A stretch of DNA of 64,000 bases from Sphingomonadaceae bacterium (lineage in GTDB: Bacteria; Pseudomonadota; Alphaproteobacteria; Sphingomonadales; Sphingomonadaceae). Location of the stretch: assembly GCA_947463325.1 (NCBI GenBank), contig CANHQT010000002.1, forward strand, positions 113,616 through 177,615. Reading direction: 5' to 3'. Within the stretch, counting starts at the first letter, position 1. Each line of letters starts with the position of its first letter. A model generated the notes under the pieces. It was not told the DNA's origin. It saw nothing but the letters and a program-made list of their open reading frames with translations, and made no database searches. Shown piece after piece: positions 9,334 through 17,723 of the stretch. The translations under genes and the position numbers were made by a program.

Positions 9334-11280
9334 TCAGAGCCCCAGCAGCCGCCAACCCGCCGCGCGCTCCTCAGGCGTCGGGAAGCGCGGGGCCATCCAG
9401 TCACCGCATTCGAGGCAGGCAGCCTGCACCCCGCCCGTGCCGGCAAAGCGGCGGGCGTCCGTGATCACCTGCGCGAAGCGGGCTTCACGCATCCATGCGG
9501 CCTGCGCCAGCCAGCCAGACGGCGGTGCACCTTCCTGTTCGTCAGGTGATCCGCCCAGCGACTGGAGGAACAGCGCGAAGGAATCCGGCCCTTCCTCGAA
9601 ATAGCGGACGTGCGTGTTTTCGGGATCGATGCGGGCAAGACGCGCGGCCTCTGCCACCGCCGTTTCGAGGCCGCCGAACGCATCAACCAGACCCAGCTGA
9701 CGTGCGGTGCCGCCGGCCCAGACGCGGCCCTCGGCAATCTCACGCACGCGCTCTACCGGCATCTTGCGGGAGGAGGCGACGATCGAGGTGAAACGGGCGT
9801 AGATATCCTCGACGCTCGCCTGCGCCAGGGCATCAAAGGCTTCATTCGGGCCGCCGAGCAGGTCAGGCTGACCCGACAGGGGGGTGGTGCGGATGCCATC
9901 CGCACCAACACCGATATTGGCGAGCGCGCGCTCGAAGCTCGGCAGCACGGCGAACACGCCGATCGAACCGGTGATCGTGTCAGGCTCGGCAATGATGCGG
10001 TCCGCTGGTGTCGCGATCCAGTAGCCGCCAGACGCGGCGACACTGCCCATCGACACCACGATGGGAAGGCGGCGGACGGTCTTTGCGTGCATCAGCGCGG
10101 AACGGATGCGTTCGGACGCGAGCACCGATCCGCCGGGCGAATCGACGCGCAGCACGATTGCCTTGACCTCTTCATCGGCGATGGCGTCAAAGATGTGCGC
10201 GGCGATGGTGTCGCCTGCGGCAGACCCCGGCCCGCCTTCGCCGTCGACGATTTCGCCCACGACCGGAATGACCGCGATCCGCTCGCCGTCGCTGGGCATG
10301 GGGTTGGCCGACACAAAGGCATCGAGCGCGATGCGATTATATTTCCACGGGCGGGCTTCATCCGGCGTGCCCGCGATGGTGGCCACGCGCTTGTCAAAGT
10401 CGAGGCGGGTACCGATCCGGTCGATCAGGCCGGCAGAGCGGGCGGCACGAGCCAGGTCATTGCCGTTGGCGCGCATCGCGGCGGCTGGATCAGCAATGAA
10501 CTGGTCAAGCTGCGCGCGCGGACGGGCGCGGGATACTTGCGCCTGCCATTGTTCCCACAGCACGGCGGCATAGGCGCGTGTGGCTTCTTCTGCTTCGGGT
10601 GACTGGTCATTGCGCAGGAAAGGTTCGATCGCGCTTTTGAAGGTGCCGACGCGATAGATGTTGGCGGTAACGCCCAGCCGGTCGATGAGGCCGCGATAAT
10701 AGAGCCGCGAGCCACCGGGGCCGGCAATCAGCACGCCGCCGCTGCGGTCGGTCCAGATTTCGCTGGCCTGTGACGCCAGCTGATAGGCATCATCGCCATA
10801 GGCGGTCGCATAGGCGAGCACGGGCTTGTTGGCAGCGCGCACCTTGCCGATCGCTTCGGCGACATCGCCCAGCGCGACCTGCCCACCGCCCATGAAGCGG
10901 TCGAGATCGAGCACGACCGCCTTGACGCGATCATCACTTGCTGCGGTTTCCAGCGCGTGGACCAGGTCGGCGCGGCGGAATTCGCGCACCGGTGCATTGC
11001 CCATCAGCGATGCGAAGGGATCGACCGCTGCCGGCTGTTCACTGATCACCCCGTCCAGCTTCAGCACCAGCGCGCCGGTGCCGACAAAGGCGGTCGGATT
11101 GGGGCGGCCGGACAGCGCGCCAAACAGCAGCATGAAGAACAGCAGCAGGAAAAGCAGCGCCAGCGCATCCTTGATCGCGACCAACAGGCGCCAGAAACCG
11201 CTCAACACTTGGCGGGTTGTCCAGCGGCGGATGGGGGCAGGGGCGGCAGGTGCGGGTGCGACGGCAGCAGCTTCGGTCAT
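9334..11280 (-). CDS. sppA: Signal peptide peptidase SppA, 67K type
   Basis: A membrane-bound serine protease of 648 residues that degrades cleaved signal peptides. It has the long tandem-domain form as in E. coli (about 618 residues). A transmembrane helix lies near residues 39-56, with the bulk of the protein periplasmic. The catalytic Lys is in VGTFKSAIEP at residue 215, and the nucleophile Ser in AASGGY at residue 417, matching the Lys/Ser dyad of the 67K family. The ATG at 11280 is preferred over an open extension upstream that runs into the groESL promoter. It is divergent from groESL with 268 bases between the starts. Confidence 0.93.
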   Translation of the reverse strand: MTEAAAVAPAPAAPAPIRRWTTRQVLSGFWRLLVAIKDALALLFLLLFFMLLFGALSGRPNPTAFVGTGALVLKLDGVISEQPAAVDPFASLMGNAPVREFRRADLVHALETAASDDRVKAVVLDLDRFMGGGQVALGDVAEAIGKVRAANKPVLAYATAYGDDAYQLASQASEIWTDRSGGVLIAGPGGSRLYYRGLIDRLGVTANIYRVGTFKSAIEPFLRNDQSPEAEEATRAYAAVLWEQWQAQVSRARPRAQLDQFIADPAAAMRANGNDLARAARSAGLIDRIGTRLDFDKRVATIAGTPDEARPWKYNRIALDAFVSANPMPSDGERIAVIPVVGEIVDGEGGPGSAAGDTIAAHIFDAIADEEVKAIVLRVDSPGGSVLASERIRSALMHAKTVRRLPIVVSMGSVAASGGYWIATPADRIIAEPDTITGSIGVFAVLPSFERALANIGVGADGIRTTPLSGQPDLLGGPNEAFDALAQASVEDIYARFTSIVASSRKMPVERVREIAEGRVWAGGTARQLGLVDAFGGLETAVAEAARLARIDPENTHVRYFEEGPDSFALFLQSLGGSPDEQEGAPPSGWLAQAAWMREARFAQVITDARRFAGTGGVQAACLECGDWMAPRFPTPEERAAGWRLLGL

Positions 11281-11410
11281 GGGACGGCAGATACTCGCGT
11301 TCGGCGCACCGCTGGACAAATGAAGGCGCCAGTGGTGCTGGTCTTGCGCCTCAAGGACCCTACATCGGCTTTGCGGCGAAAAAATCAATCGCTGCGCGCG
11401 CCGCACCCCC

Positions 11411-11439
11411 TTGACGTTGCGAGCGCAGTCGCCAAATGC
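11411..11439 (+). promoter_or_regulatory. Predicted groESL promoter
   Basis: TTGACG at 11411-11416, followed after 17 bases by AAATGC at 11434-11439, lies just upstream of the CIRCE operator. The preceding bases read CCCTTGAC, which also fits the CTTGA-type -35 of heat-shock sigma (RpoH) promoters in alphaproteobacteria. The -10 is weak, so the assignment is tentative. Confidence 0.5.
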
Positions 11440-11446
11440 GCCCTCG

Positions 11447-11473
11447 TTGGCACTCGCTTCGGGTGAGTGCTAA
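11447..11473 (+). promoter_or_regulatory. CIRCE operator (HrcA site) of groESL
   Basis: TTGGCACTC, nine bases, then GAGTGCTAA. This differs from the consensus TTAGCACTC-N9-GAGTGCTAA at one position only. It sits just downstream of the predicted -10 and 75 bases before the groES ATG. HrcA repression of groESL through this element is established in many bacteria. The hrcA gene itself is not in the window. Confidence 0.95.
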
Positions 11474-11548
11474 TAGACATCATCGCCAGAAGGGGGCGGC
11501 GATTGCCGGGATGGCAGAGCCGCTCACCCGCTCAGGAAAGGGAACAGC

Positions 11549-11836
11549 ATGAACTTCCGTCCCCTGCACGATCGCGTGCTCGTCCGCCGCGTCGAAGCCG
11601 AAGAAAAGACGGCCGGTGGGATCATCATCCCCGACACCGCCAAGGAAAAGCCGCAAGAGGGTGAAGTCGTCGCCGTCGGCGAAGGCACCCGTGACGATGA
11701 CGGCGACCGCATTCCGCTCGACGTCAAGGCCGGTGACCGCATTCTGTTCGGCAAATGGTCGGGCACCGAAGTGAAGGTCAATGGTGAAGACCTCATCATC
11801 ATGAAGGAAAGCGACATTCTCGGAATCATCGGCTGA
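11549..11836 (+). CDS. groES: Co-chaperonin GroES
   Basis: The 95-residue co-chaperonin that caps the GroEL ring. It begins with [13 protein letters not shown], carries the mobile-loop stretch [12 protein letters not shown] that binds GroEL near residues 17-30, and ends in the typical [25 protein letters not shown] site precedes the ATG. It is followed by groEL after 72 bases in one operon, controlled by the CIRCE element and promoter upstream. Confidence 0.99.
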   Translation: MNFRPLHDRVLVRRVEAEEKTAGGIIIPDTAKEKPQEGEVVAVGEGTRDDDGDRIPLDVKAGDRILFGKWSGTEVKVNGEDLIIMKESDILGIIG

Positions 11837-11896
11837 ACGCCTGACGAGGGGGGGTAGGATATCCCTCCACATTCTGAAGAATCCGCCATTTTTTGA

Positions 11897-13552
<1,656 letters not shown>

Positions 13553-13635
13553 CCTGAGCGCGGGGCGGCAACGCCCGCCCCGCACCAGGTTCAGGTCCGG
13601 CCAGCGAGCGGCGGCCTCGCCCCCGTCTCGACTGA

Positions 13636-13658
13636 CGGCGCGGATTAACCCCGCGCCG
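13636..13658 (+). other. Stem-loop in the groEL 3' region
   Basis: CGGCGCGG at 13636-13643 pairs perfectly with CCGCGCCG at 13651-13658 over a 7-base loop (ATTAACC). No T-run follows. A further GC-rich hairpin with arms GCGGGGC and GCCCCGC lies just after the groEL stop, around 13559-13582. Confidence 0.6.
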
Positions 13659-13678
13659 GCCACGCCACAGGATAGCAA

Positions 13679-13712
13679 AGGGGCCGGGGGGGTAACCTCC
13701 GGCCCTTTTTGT
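13679..13712 (+). terminator. Rho-independent terminator of groESL
   Basis: GGGCCGG at 13681-13687 pairs with CCGGCCC at 13699-13705, followed by TTTTTGTTTG. It closes the groESL operon and lies just before the convergent DJ-1/PfpI gene. Confidence 0.88.
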
Positions 13713-13719
13713 TTGTTGC

Positions 13720-14406
13720 CTATCGGCTTTCGACCGCCGCCCGCAGCGCCTCCGCCGCCTCGTCATACACCCGCGCCTTCAGGCCTTCGGTCACCGCCGC
13801 CCCGCTGCTTGCCGGAGTTCCGCCGGGAAAGGGCGGGGCAGGGTCATATTCGAGCGCAAGCTGGATGGCGCGGGCGGTATCCTCGCCCGCTTCGCGTGCG
13901 ATGAGGGTGAGGGCAAAGTCGATGCCGCTGGTGACGCCGCCAGCGGTGATGACATGGCCATCCTCGACCACGCGGGCATCCTCGTGGCTGGCGCCGACCA
14001 GCGGGAGGAGGTGGGTGTAGCCCCAGTGGCACGTCGCCCGCCGCCCTTTGAGCAGACCCGCCGCGCCGAGCAGGAAGGCACCGGTGCACACGCTGGTGAT
14101 CCAGCGCGCCGATGCGGCCTGCGCGGCGATGAAGGGGACCGTGGCACCGTCAGTCAGCGCGCTGCGCACGCCATGGCCACCCGGTACGCACAGGATCGCC
14201 CCTTGCGGGCAATCGGCGAAGCTGGTGGTGGGCATGATGCCAAAGCCGCAGTCGGTCGGCACCGGATCAAGGCTCGCCGCGGCGACATGCACCCGCGCGC
14301 CGGGCAGGCGGGAAAGGAACTGCACAGGCCCGGTGAAGTCGAGCTGGGTGACGTTGGGGAACACCGGAAAGACGATGTCGACGGGCTGGCTGGCTTGGGC
14401 GGTCAT
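13720..14406 (-). CDS. DJ-1/PfpI family protein, isonitrile-hydratase-like
   Basis: A 228-residue member of the DJ-1/PfpI superfamily. The nucleophile elbow SVCTGAFLLG places Cys at residue 107 with the Thr next to it, and the N-terminal QLDFTGP holds the conserved Asp23. This Asp/Cys/Thr layout is the one found in cyclohexyl-isocyanide (isonitrile) hydratase InhA, and lengths agree (about 228). No AraC-type DNA-binding domain follows, so it is not a GlxA-type regulator. The substrate is inferred only. It stands convergent to groEL. Confidence 0.75.
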   Translation of the reverse strand: MTAQASQPVDIVFPVFPNVTQLDFTGPVQFLSRLPGARVHVAAASLDPVPTDCGFGIMPTTSFADCPQGAILCVPGGHGVRSALTDGATVPFIAAQAASARWITSVCTGAFLLGAAGLLKGRRATCHWGYTHLLPLVGASHEDARVVEDGHVITAGGVTSGIDFALTLIAREAGEDTARAIQLALEYDPAPPFPGGTPASSGAAVTEGLKARVYDEAAEALRAAVESR

Positions 14407-14444
14407 GCGGGCCTCTTGTCATCAAATCTGGCGGGGCAGGCATG

Positions 14445-14478
14445 AAAAAGGGGGCGCGCCGCACGGCACACCCCCTTT
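14445..14478 (-). terminator. Rho-independent terminator downstream of lipoprotein 1
   Basis: Read on the minus strand, AAAGGGGG and CCCCCTTT flank an inner GCCG/CGGC stem, and a T-rich end follows. It lies 28 bases beyond the stop of the small lipoprotein gene ending at 14507. Confidence 0.8.
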
Positions 14479-14506
14479 GTCATTCAAAAGATGTCAGCGC
14501 GGTGGC

Positions 14507-14782
14507 TTACTTCTTCAATTCTTCGCCGGCGGCTTCGGCAGCGGCGCCGGCCTTGTCAACAGCTTCACCGGTCGCAGTGGCAGCAGCGTCAGCAGCGCCT
14601 TCGACAGCGGCAGCGCCTTCGGCAGCAGCGCCCTCAACGGCGGCAACGCCTTCTGCGGTGGCGGCTTCGACGTCGGCGACAGCCGAATCGGTGGCGGTCT
14701 CAGCGGCGTCCTGCGTGCCCTGCGAGCAGGCGGCGAGCGACAGGGCGGCAGCGGCAATAGTGAGCGAAAGCATCGACTTCAT
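14507..14782 (-). CDS. Small Ala/Glu-rich lipoprotein 1
   Basis: A 91-residue predicted lipoprotein. The signal peptide ends in the lipobox LAAC, with the lipidated Cys at residue 19. The mature part is low-complexity and acidic, with repeats of the form EGAAAEGAAAVEGAA, and ends EELKK. No catalytic motif is visible. The ATG at 14782 has a GGGAAGAA site; an open extension upstream has no signal-peptide logic. It is one of three adjacent lipoproteins on this strand, each with a near-identical signal peptide style and the first and third sharing AACSQ. It has its own terminator. The function is unknown; entericidin-like or spacer-type envelope lipoproteins are possible analogues. Confidence 0.75.
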   Translation of the reverse strand: MKSMLSLTIAAAALSLAACSQGTQDAAETATDSAVADVEAATAEGVAAVEGAAAEGAAAVEGAADAAATATGEAVDKAGAAAEAAGEELKK

Positions 14783-14897
14783 GGCAGTTCTTCCCCAAAT
14801 GTGGTGATGGAAAGGTCCGTGGAGGGGGTGTCCGCTGCCCCGGCCTTCGCCCAGAATTCTAGCAATATGGCCAAATGTCGCAAGCGCGGCTTGTTTG

Positions 14898-15155
14898 TCA
14901 GCGCTCGCCTGCGGCCTGTTGAGCTTGCTCGGCCGCCAGCCGATCGCCTGTTTCCGCTTCCAGCGCAGCGGCATCACCCGCGCCCGGGCCAGGGGGTCGG
15001 TTATCAAGTCGCTCGGCTGCGGCCTCCAGCCGGTCGCGCTCGCCTTCGGTCAGGCCGGCGGGTGCTTCGCCGTCGCCGCTGGCAGAATCGCATCCCGCGA
15101 TGGCCAGTGCCATGATCATGAAGAGGCTTCGGCGCGGGGTCAGTGCGTGGTTCAT
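14898..15155 (-). CDS. Small lipoprotein 2
   Basis: An 85-residue predicted lipoprotein. The signal peptide NHALTPRRSLFMIMALAIAGC ends in the lipobox IAGC. The mature part is Gly/Ala/Glu-rich with GERDRLEAAAERLDNRPPG, which may form a short helix. An ATG at 15170 is in frame, but GGATGA is well placed only for 15155. It lies between lipoproteins 1 and 3, downstream of a hairpin that ends lipoprotein 3. The family and function are not recognised. Confidence 0.62.
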   Translation of the reverse strand: MNHALTPRRSLFMIMALAIAGCDSASGDGEAPAGLTEGERDRLEAAAERLDNRPPGPGAGDAAALEAETGDRLAAEQAQQAAGER

Positions 15156-15171
15156 GGGTTCATCCGCCATA

Positions 15172-15207
15172 GAAAAAGGCCGCCGCCCCGAGGGACGACG
15201 GCCTTTT
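15172..15207. terminator. Bidirectional-looking rho-independent terminator
   Basis: GAAAAAGGCCG and CGGCCTTTTC arms flank a GC-rich loop. Read on the minus strand it follows lipoprotein 3 and ends in a T-run, so it should end that transcript before lipoprotein 2. Confidence 0.8.
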
Positions 15208-15235
15208 CATAGCTTCGCCTCAGGCGAAAAGAAGC

Positions 15236-15478
15236 TTACTTAGCTTCTTCGGCCGGAGCAGCAGCAGCTTCAGCCGGAGCAGCAGCGGCGTCAGCCGGAG
15301 CAGCTTCGGTGGTTGCGCCTTCAGCCGGAGCAGCAGCAGCGTCGGTGGTTGCTTCAGCTTCGGTCATCGCACCTTCGGTGGCTTCCGGAGCTTCGGTGGT
15401 GGCTTCTTCAGCCGGCTGCGAGCAAGCGGCAACGCCGAGACCGGCAGCGAGAACGAGCGACAGAGCAATCTTCTTCAT
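15236..15478 (-). CDS. Small Ala/Glu/Thr-rich lipoprotein 3
   Basis: An 80-residue predicted lipoprotein starting KKIALSLVLAAGLGVAAC, with the lipobox VAAC and SQ following the Cys as in lipoprotein 1. The mature part consists almost only of Ala, Pro, Glu and Thr in degenerate copies of AAAAPAE(G/A). GAGGGG lies upstream of the ATG at 15478. The repeat-built gene body suggests growth by slippage. It is probably a paralogue of lipoprotein 1. No function can be assigned. Confidence 0.75.
   Translation of the reverse strand: MKKIALSLVLAAGLGVAACSQPAEEATTEAPEATEGAMTEAEATTDAAAAPAEGATTEAAPADAAAAPAEAAAAPAEEAK
15250..15345. repeat. Imperfect tandem repeats inside lipoprotein 3
   Basis: The unit CAGCCGGAGCAGCAGC recurs with small changes about four times, at about 15270, 15290 and 15320 and in a variant near 15250. 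It encodes the Ala-Pro-Ala-Glu runs. Confidence 0.65.
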
Positions 15479-15570
15479 GTGGGAACACCCCTCTAGAGCA
15501 AATCTTTGGCTGGTTGGGACGCACGCAAAGACTGCGGGAGCCCCGCCCAACAGCGCCGGATTTAATCAGT

Positions 15571-15631
15571 GCCCGCGAACCACGCAACGGATTTTATTGC
15601 AGAGGTCTTACAAGCGTTGCGAAGGGCGGGC
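15571..15631. other. 61-nt two-tier stem-loop in the lipoprotein/ArsR intergenic region
   Basis: The outer stem is GCCCGC (15571-15576) with GCGGGC (15626-15631). The inner stem is CGCAACG (15583-15589) with CGTTGCG (15615-15621). An internal loop separates them and the apical loop is AT-richer. It has no T-run, so it is not an obvious terminator. It could be an RNA structure on either strand or a DNA element. The pairing is seen directly; any role is inference. Confidence 0.5.
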
Positions 15632-15695
15632 ATGGCCCATGGTGCGACAGGCGATTTTCTAGCAAATTGGTAGGGTTTTCCGCGCTGCATCTCAG

Positions 15696-15724
15696 TTGAC
15701 CTCATATAAAGAAAAGTTTATATG
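15696..15724 (+). promoter_or_regulatory. Promoter of the methionine operon
   Basis: TTGACC at 15696-15701, 17 bases, then TATATG at 15719-15724: a good sigma-70-type promoter. The predicted transcription start is near 15731, almost at the GTG at 15733. Confidence 0.75.
15703..15724. promoter_or_regulatory. Perfect palindromic operator of the ArsR-methyltransferase operon
   Basis: CATATAAA at 15703-15710 and TTTATATG at 15717-15724 are exact reverse complements around six bases (GAAAAG). The element fills the spacer and the -10 of the promoter, the classic place for an ArsR-family autorepressor. The adjacent first gene encodes such a regulator, so it is its most likely binding site. Confidence 0.82.
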
Positions 15725-15732
15725 ATGTCGCT

Positions 15733-16776
15733 GTGAGCACCGGACAGCCATCCAAAGCCGTTTCCCGGCAGGGCGATTCGCCTGAATCGGCGGCCATGCC
15801 TGGGTTGATAGAGCTGTTGCGTGCGATGGGCGATCCATCCCGTCTCAGGATATTGGCGCTGCTGCGGCATCAGGAATTGGCGGTGGGTGAGATTGCGTTG
15901 CTACTCGAACAGAGTCAGCCGCGTGTCTCCCGGCACATCCGCATTCTTGAGGATGCGCGGTTGGTCGAGCGGCATCGTGAGGGCAGTTGGGTGTTTGTGC
16001 GCCTGGGGCGGGGTGAAGCCGCGCAGACGCTGCTGCGCTTTGCCGATTCCTTGCCGGCATCGGCGCTCGATCGCGCCGTGGCAGAGGCCGACCGCAATCG
16101 CCTCGTGGCCGTTCAGGCCGAGCGCGAGGCAGCGGCCGAACGCTATTTCGCCGCACATGCCGATGAATGGGATGCGATCCGTTCGCTCCATGTCGCGGAG
16201 GCAGAGGTGGAGCGCGCGATCCTGGCTCTGATGAAGAACCGGCGTATCGGTCATCTGCTCGATATCGGTACCGGCACCGGGCGTATGGCAGCGATATTGG
16301 GCGGCAACGCCAGCAAGGTGACCGCTGTTGATCGTAGCCCGGAAATGCTGCGTGTCGCGCGGACCCGACTTGCCGGAGAGAGTTTTCCGGTCGATCTGCT
16401 GCGCGGCGATTTCATGGGTTTGCCACTGGAACCGGCCAGCGTTGATTCGGTGGTGATGCATCAAGTGCTGCATTTCGCGACAGCGCCTGATCTGGTGATT
16501 GCCGAAGCTTCGCGGGTGCTGCGCGGCAGCGGGCACCTCCTTATCGTCGATTTCGCCTCGCATGACCGCGAGGAGCTGCGGCGCGATGCCGCCCATGTTC
16601 GCCTCGGTTTCTCGGACGCGCAGATGCGCGGCTGGTTTGCGACCAACGGCCTTATCCTCGAAAGCAGCGAGGCGCTGACCGGCGGCGCGCTGACCGTCAA
16701 AATCTGGCTTGGGCGGCGGCGCAGTGATGCTCCTTCCTCACCATCCACGCCCCACATTAGAAAGGCTGCGGCATGA
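15733..16776 (+). CDS. ArsR-family regulator fused to a SAM-dependent methyltransferase
   Basis: A 347-residue two-domain protein. Residues about 24-100 form an ArsR-type winged helix (RAMGDPSRLRILALL, with recognition helix near SQPRVSRHIRILEDA). It lacks the Cys pair of metal-sensing ArsR proteins, so metal sensing is unlikely. Residues about 170-345 are a class I methyltransferase with the SAM motif LLDIGTGTGRMA at 175-186. The start is GTG, and an in-frame ATG at 15796 is an alternative. It overlaps metF by ATGA. The context suggests it senses SAM or SAH, as ArsR-type SahR regulators do, and represses its own operon. Whether the methyltransferase domain is catalytic or only a ligand sensor is open. 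Confidence 0.88.
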   Translation: MSTGQPSKAVSRQGDSPESAAMPGLIELLRAMGDPSRLRILALLRHQELAVGEIALLLEQSQPRVSRHIRILEDARLVERHREGSWVFVRLGRGEAAQTLLRFADSLPASALDRAVAEADRNRLVAVQAEREAAAERYFAAHADEWDAIRSLHVAEAEVERAILALMKNRRIGHLLDIGTGTGRMAAILGGNASKVTAVDRSPEMLRVARTRLAGESFPVDLLRGDFMGLPLEPASVDSVVMHQVLHFATAPDLVIAEASRVLRGSGHLLIVDFASHDREELRRDAAHVRLGFSDAQMRGWFATNGLILESSEALTGGALTVKIWLGRRRSDAPSSPSTPHIRKAAA

Positions 16777-17723
16777 CCGCCTCTCCCCCCGCCGCAACAG
16801 TGTCCGAATTGCGCCGTGCGAGCGCGAGCCCGATGTTCGCGGACCTGTCCGGCGACATTGGCGTCAGCTTCGAATTCTTTCCGCCCAAGAGCGAGGCAAT
16901 GGCCGAAACGCTGTGGCAGTCGGTCGAAACACTGGCGCCACTGGGCCCGCGCTTTGTCTCGGTAACCTATGGCGCGGGCGGCTCGACGCGTGAGCGCACC
17001 CACGCAACCGTCGCGCGCATTGCTCGGGAAACGACCATCCCTGCCGCAGCGCACCTCACCTGTGTCGAAGCCTCAAAGGCAGAGATTGAGGAGGTCGCCC
17101 GTGCCTATTGGGATGCCGGCGTGCGTCATATTGTCGCGCTGCGCGGTGATCCGCCGACGGCCGGCGCCAAGTTTGCGCCGCATCCGGATGGTTATGCCGG
17201 CGCTGCCGATCTCGTTGCCGGCCTGCGTGCCATCGCGCCATTCGAGATTTCGGTCGCCGCCTATCCGGAAACGCATCCGGAGGCCGACTGCGCCCAGAGC
17301 GATATCGACAATCTCAAGCGCAAGCTCGATGCCGGGGCGACCCGCGCGATCACGCAATTCTTTCATGAGGCCGATACCTTCTTCCGCTTTCGCGATGCGG
17401 CGGCGGCGGCGGGTATCACGGCGGAGATCGTGCCGGGTATCATGCCGGTCAACAATTTCGCGGGTGTGAAGCGCATGTCGGCGATGTGCGGCACCAAGGT
17501 GCCCGAATGGATGGAGCGGCTGTTTGACGGGCTCGACGATCTGCCCGCCGCGCGCCAGCTGGTCGCCGGCACCATCGCCGCGGAAATGTGCCGACGCCTC
17601 TATGCGGGCGGGGTGCGCGATTTCCACTTCTACACGCTGAACCGCGCTGAGCTCGCCTACGCCATCTGCCACATGCTGGGCCTGCGCGGACAGGGCGACG
17701 CATCCAAGGAGCAGGCGGCATGA
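16773..17723 (+). CDS. metF: 5,10-methylenetetrahydrofolate reductase
   Basis: A flavin-dependent enzyme of 316 residues that makes 5-methyl-THF for methionine synthase. It has the SFEFFPPKS motif with the catalytic Glu at residue 34 and the later ALRGDPPT motif, both typical of MetF. It starts inside the stop of the upstream regulator (ATGA) and itself ends in an ATGA overlap with metH part 1, so the three genes are translationally coupled. It supplies the folate substrate for the two MetH proteins encoded next. Confidence 0.97.
   Translation: MTASPPAATVSELRRASASPMFADLSGDIGVSFEFFPPKSEAMAETLWQSVETLAPLGPRFVSVTYGAGGSTRERTHATVARIARETTIPAAAHLTCVEASKAEIEEVARAYWDAGVRHIVALRGDPPTAGAKFAPHPDGYAGAADLVAGLRAIAPFEISVAAYPETHPEADCAQSDIDNLKRKLDAGATRAITQFFHEADTFFRFRDAAAAAGITAEIVPGIMPVNNFAGVKRMSAMCGTKVPEWMERLFDGLDDLPAARQLVAGTIAAEMCRRLYAGGVRDFHFYTLNRAELAYAICHMLGLRGQGDASKEQAA

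Noticed and set aside
15479..15732. SAM or SAH riboswitch before the methionine operon
   Set aside because: The predicted transcription start leaves no leader for a riboswitch, and I see no SAM-II or SAH-type pattern. The 61-nt stem-loop lies upstream of the promoter.
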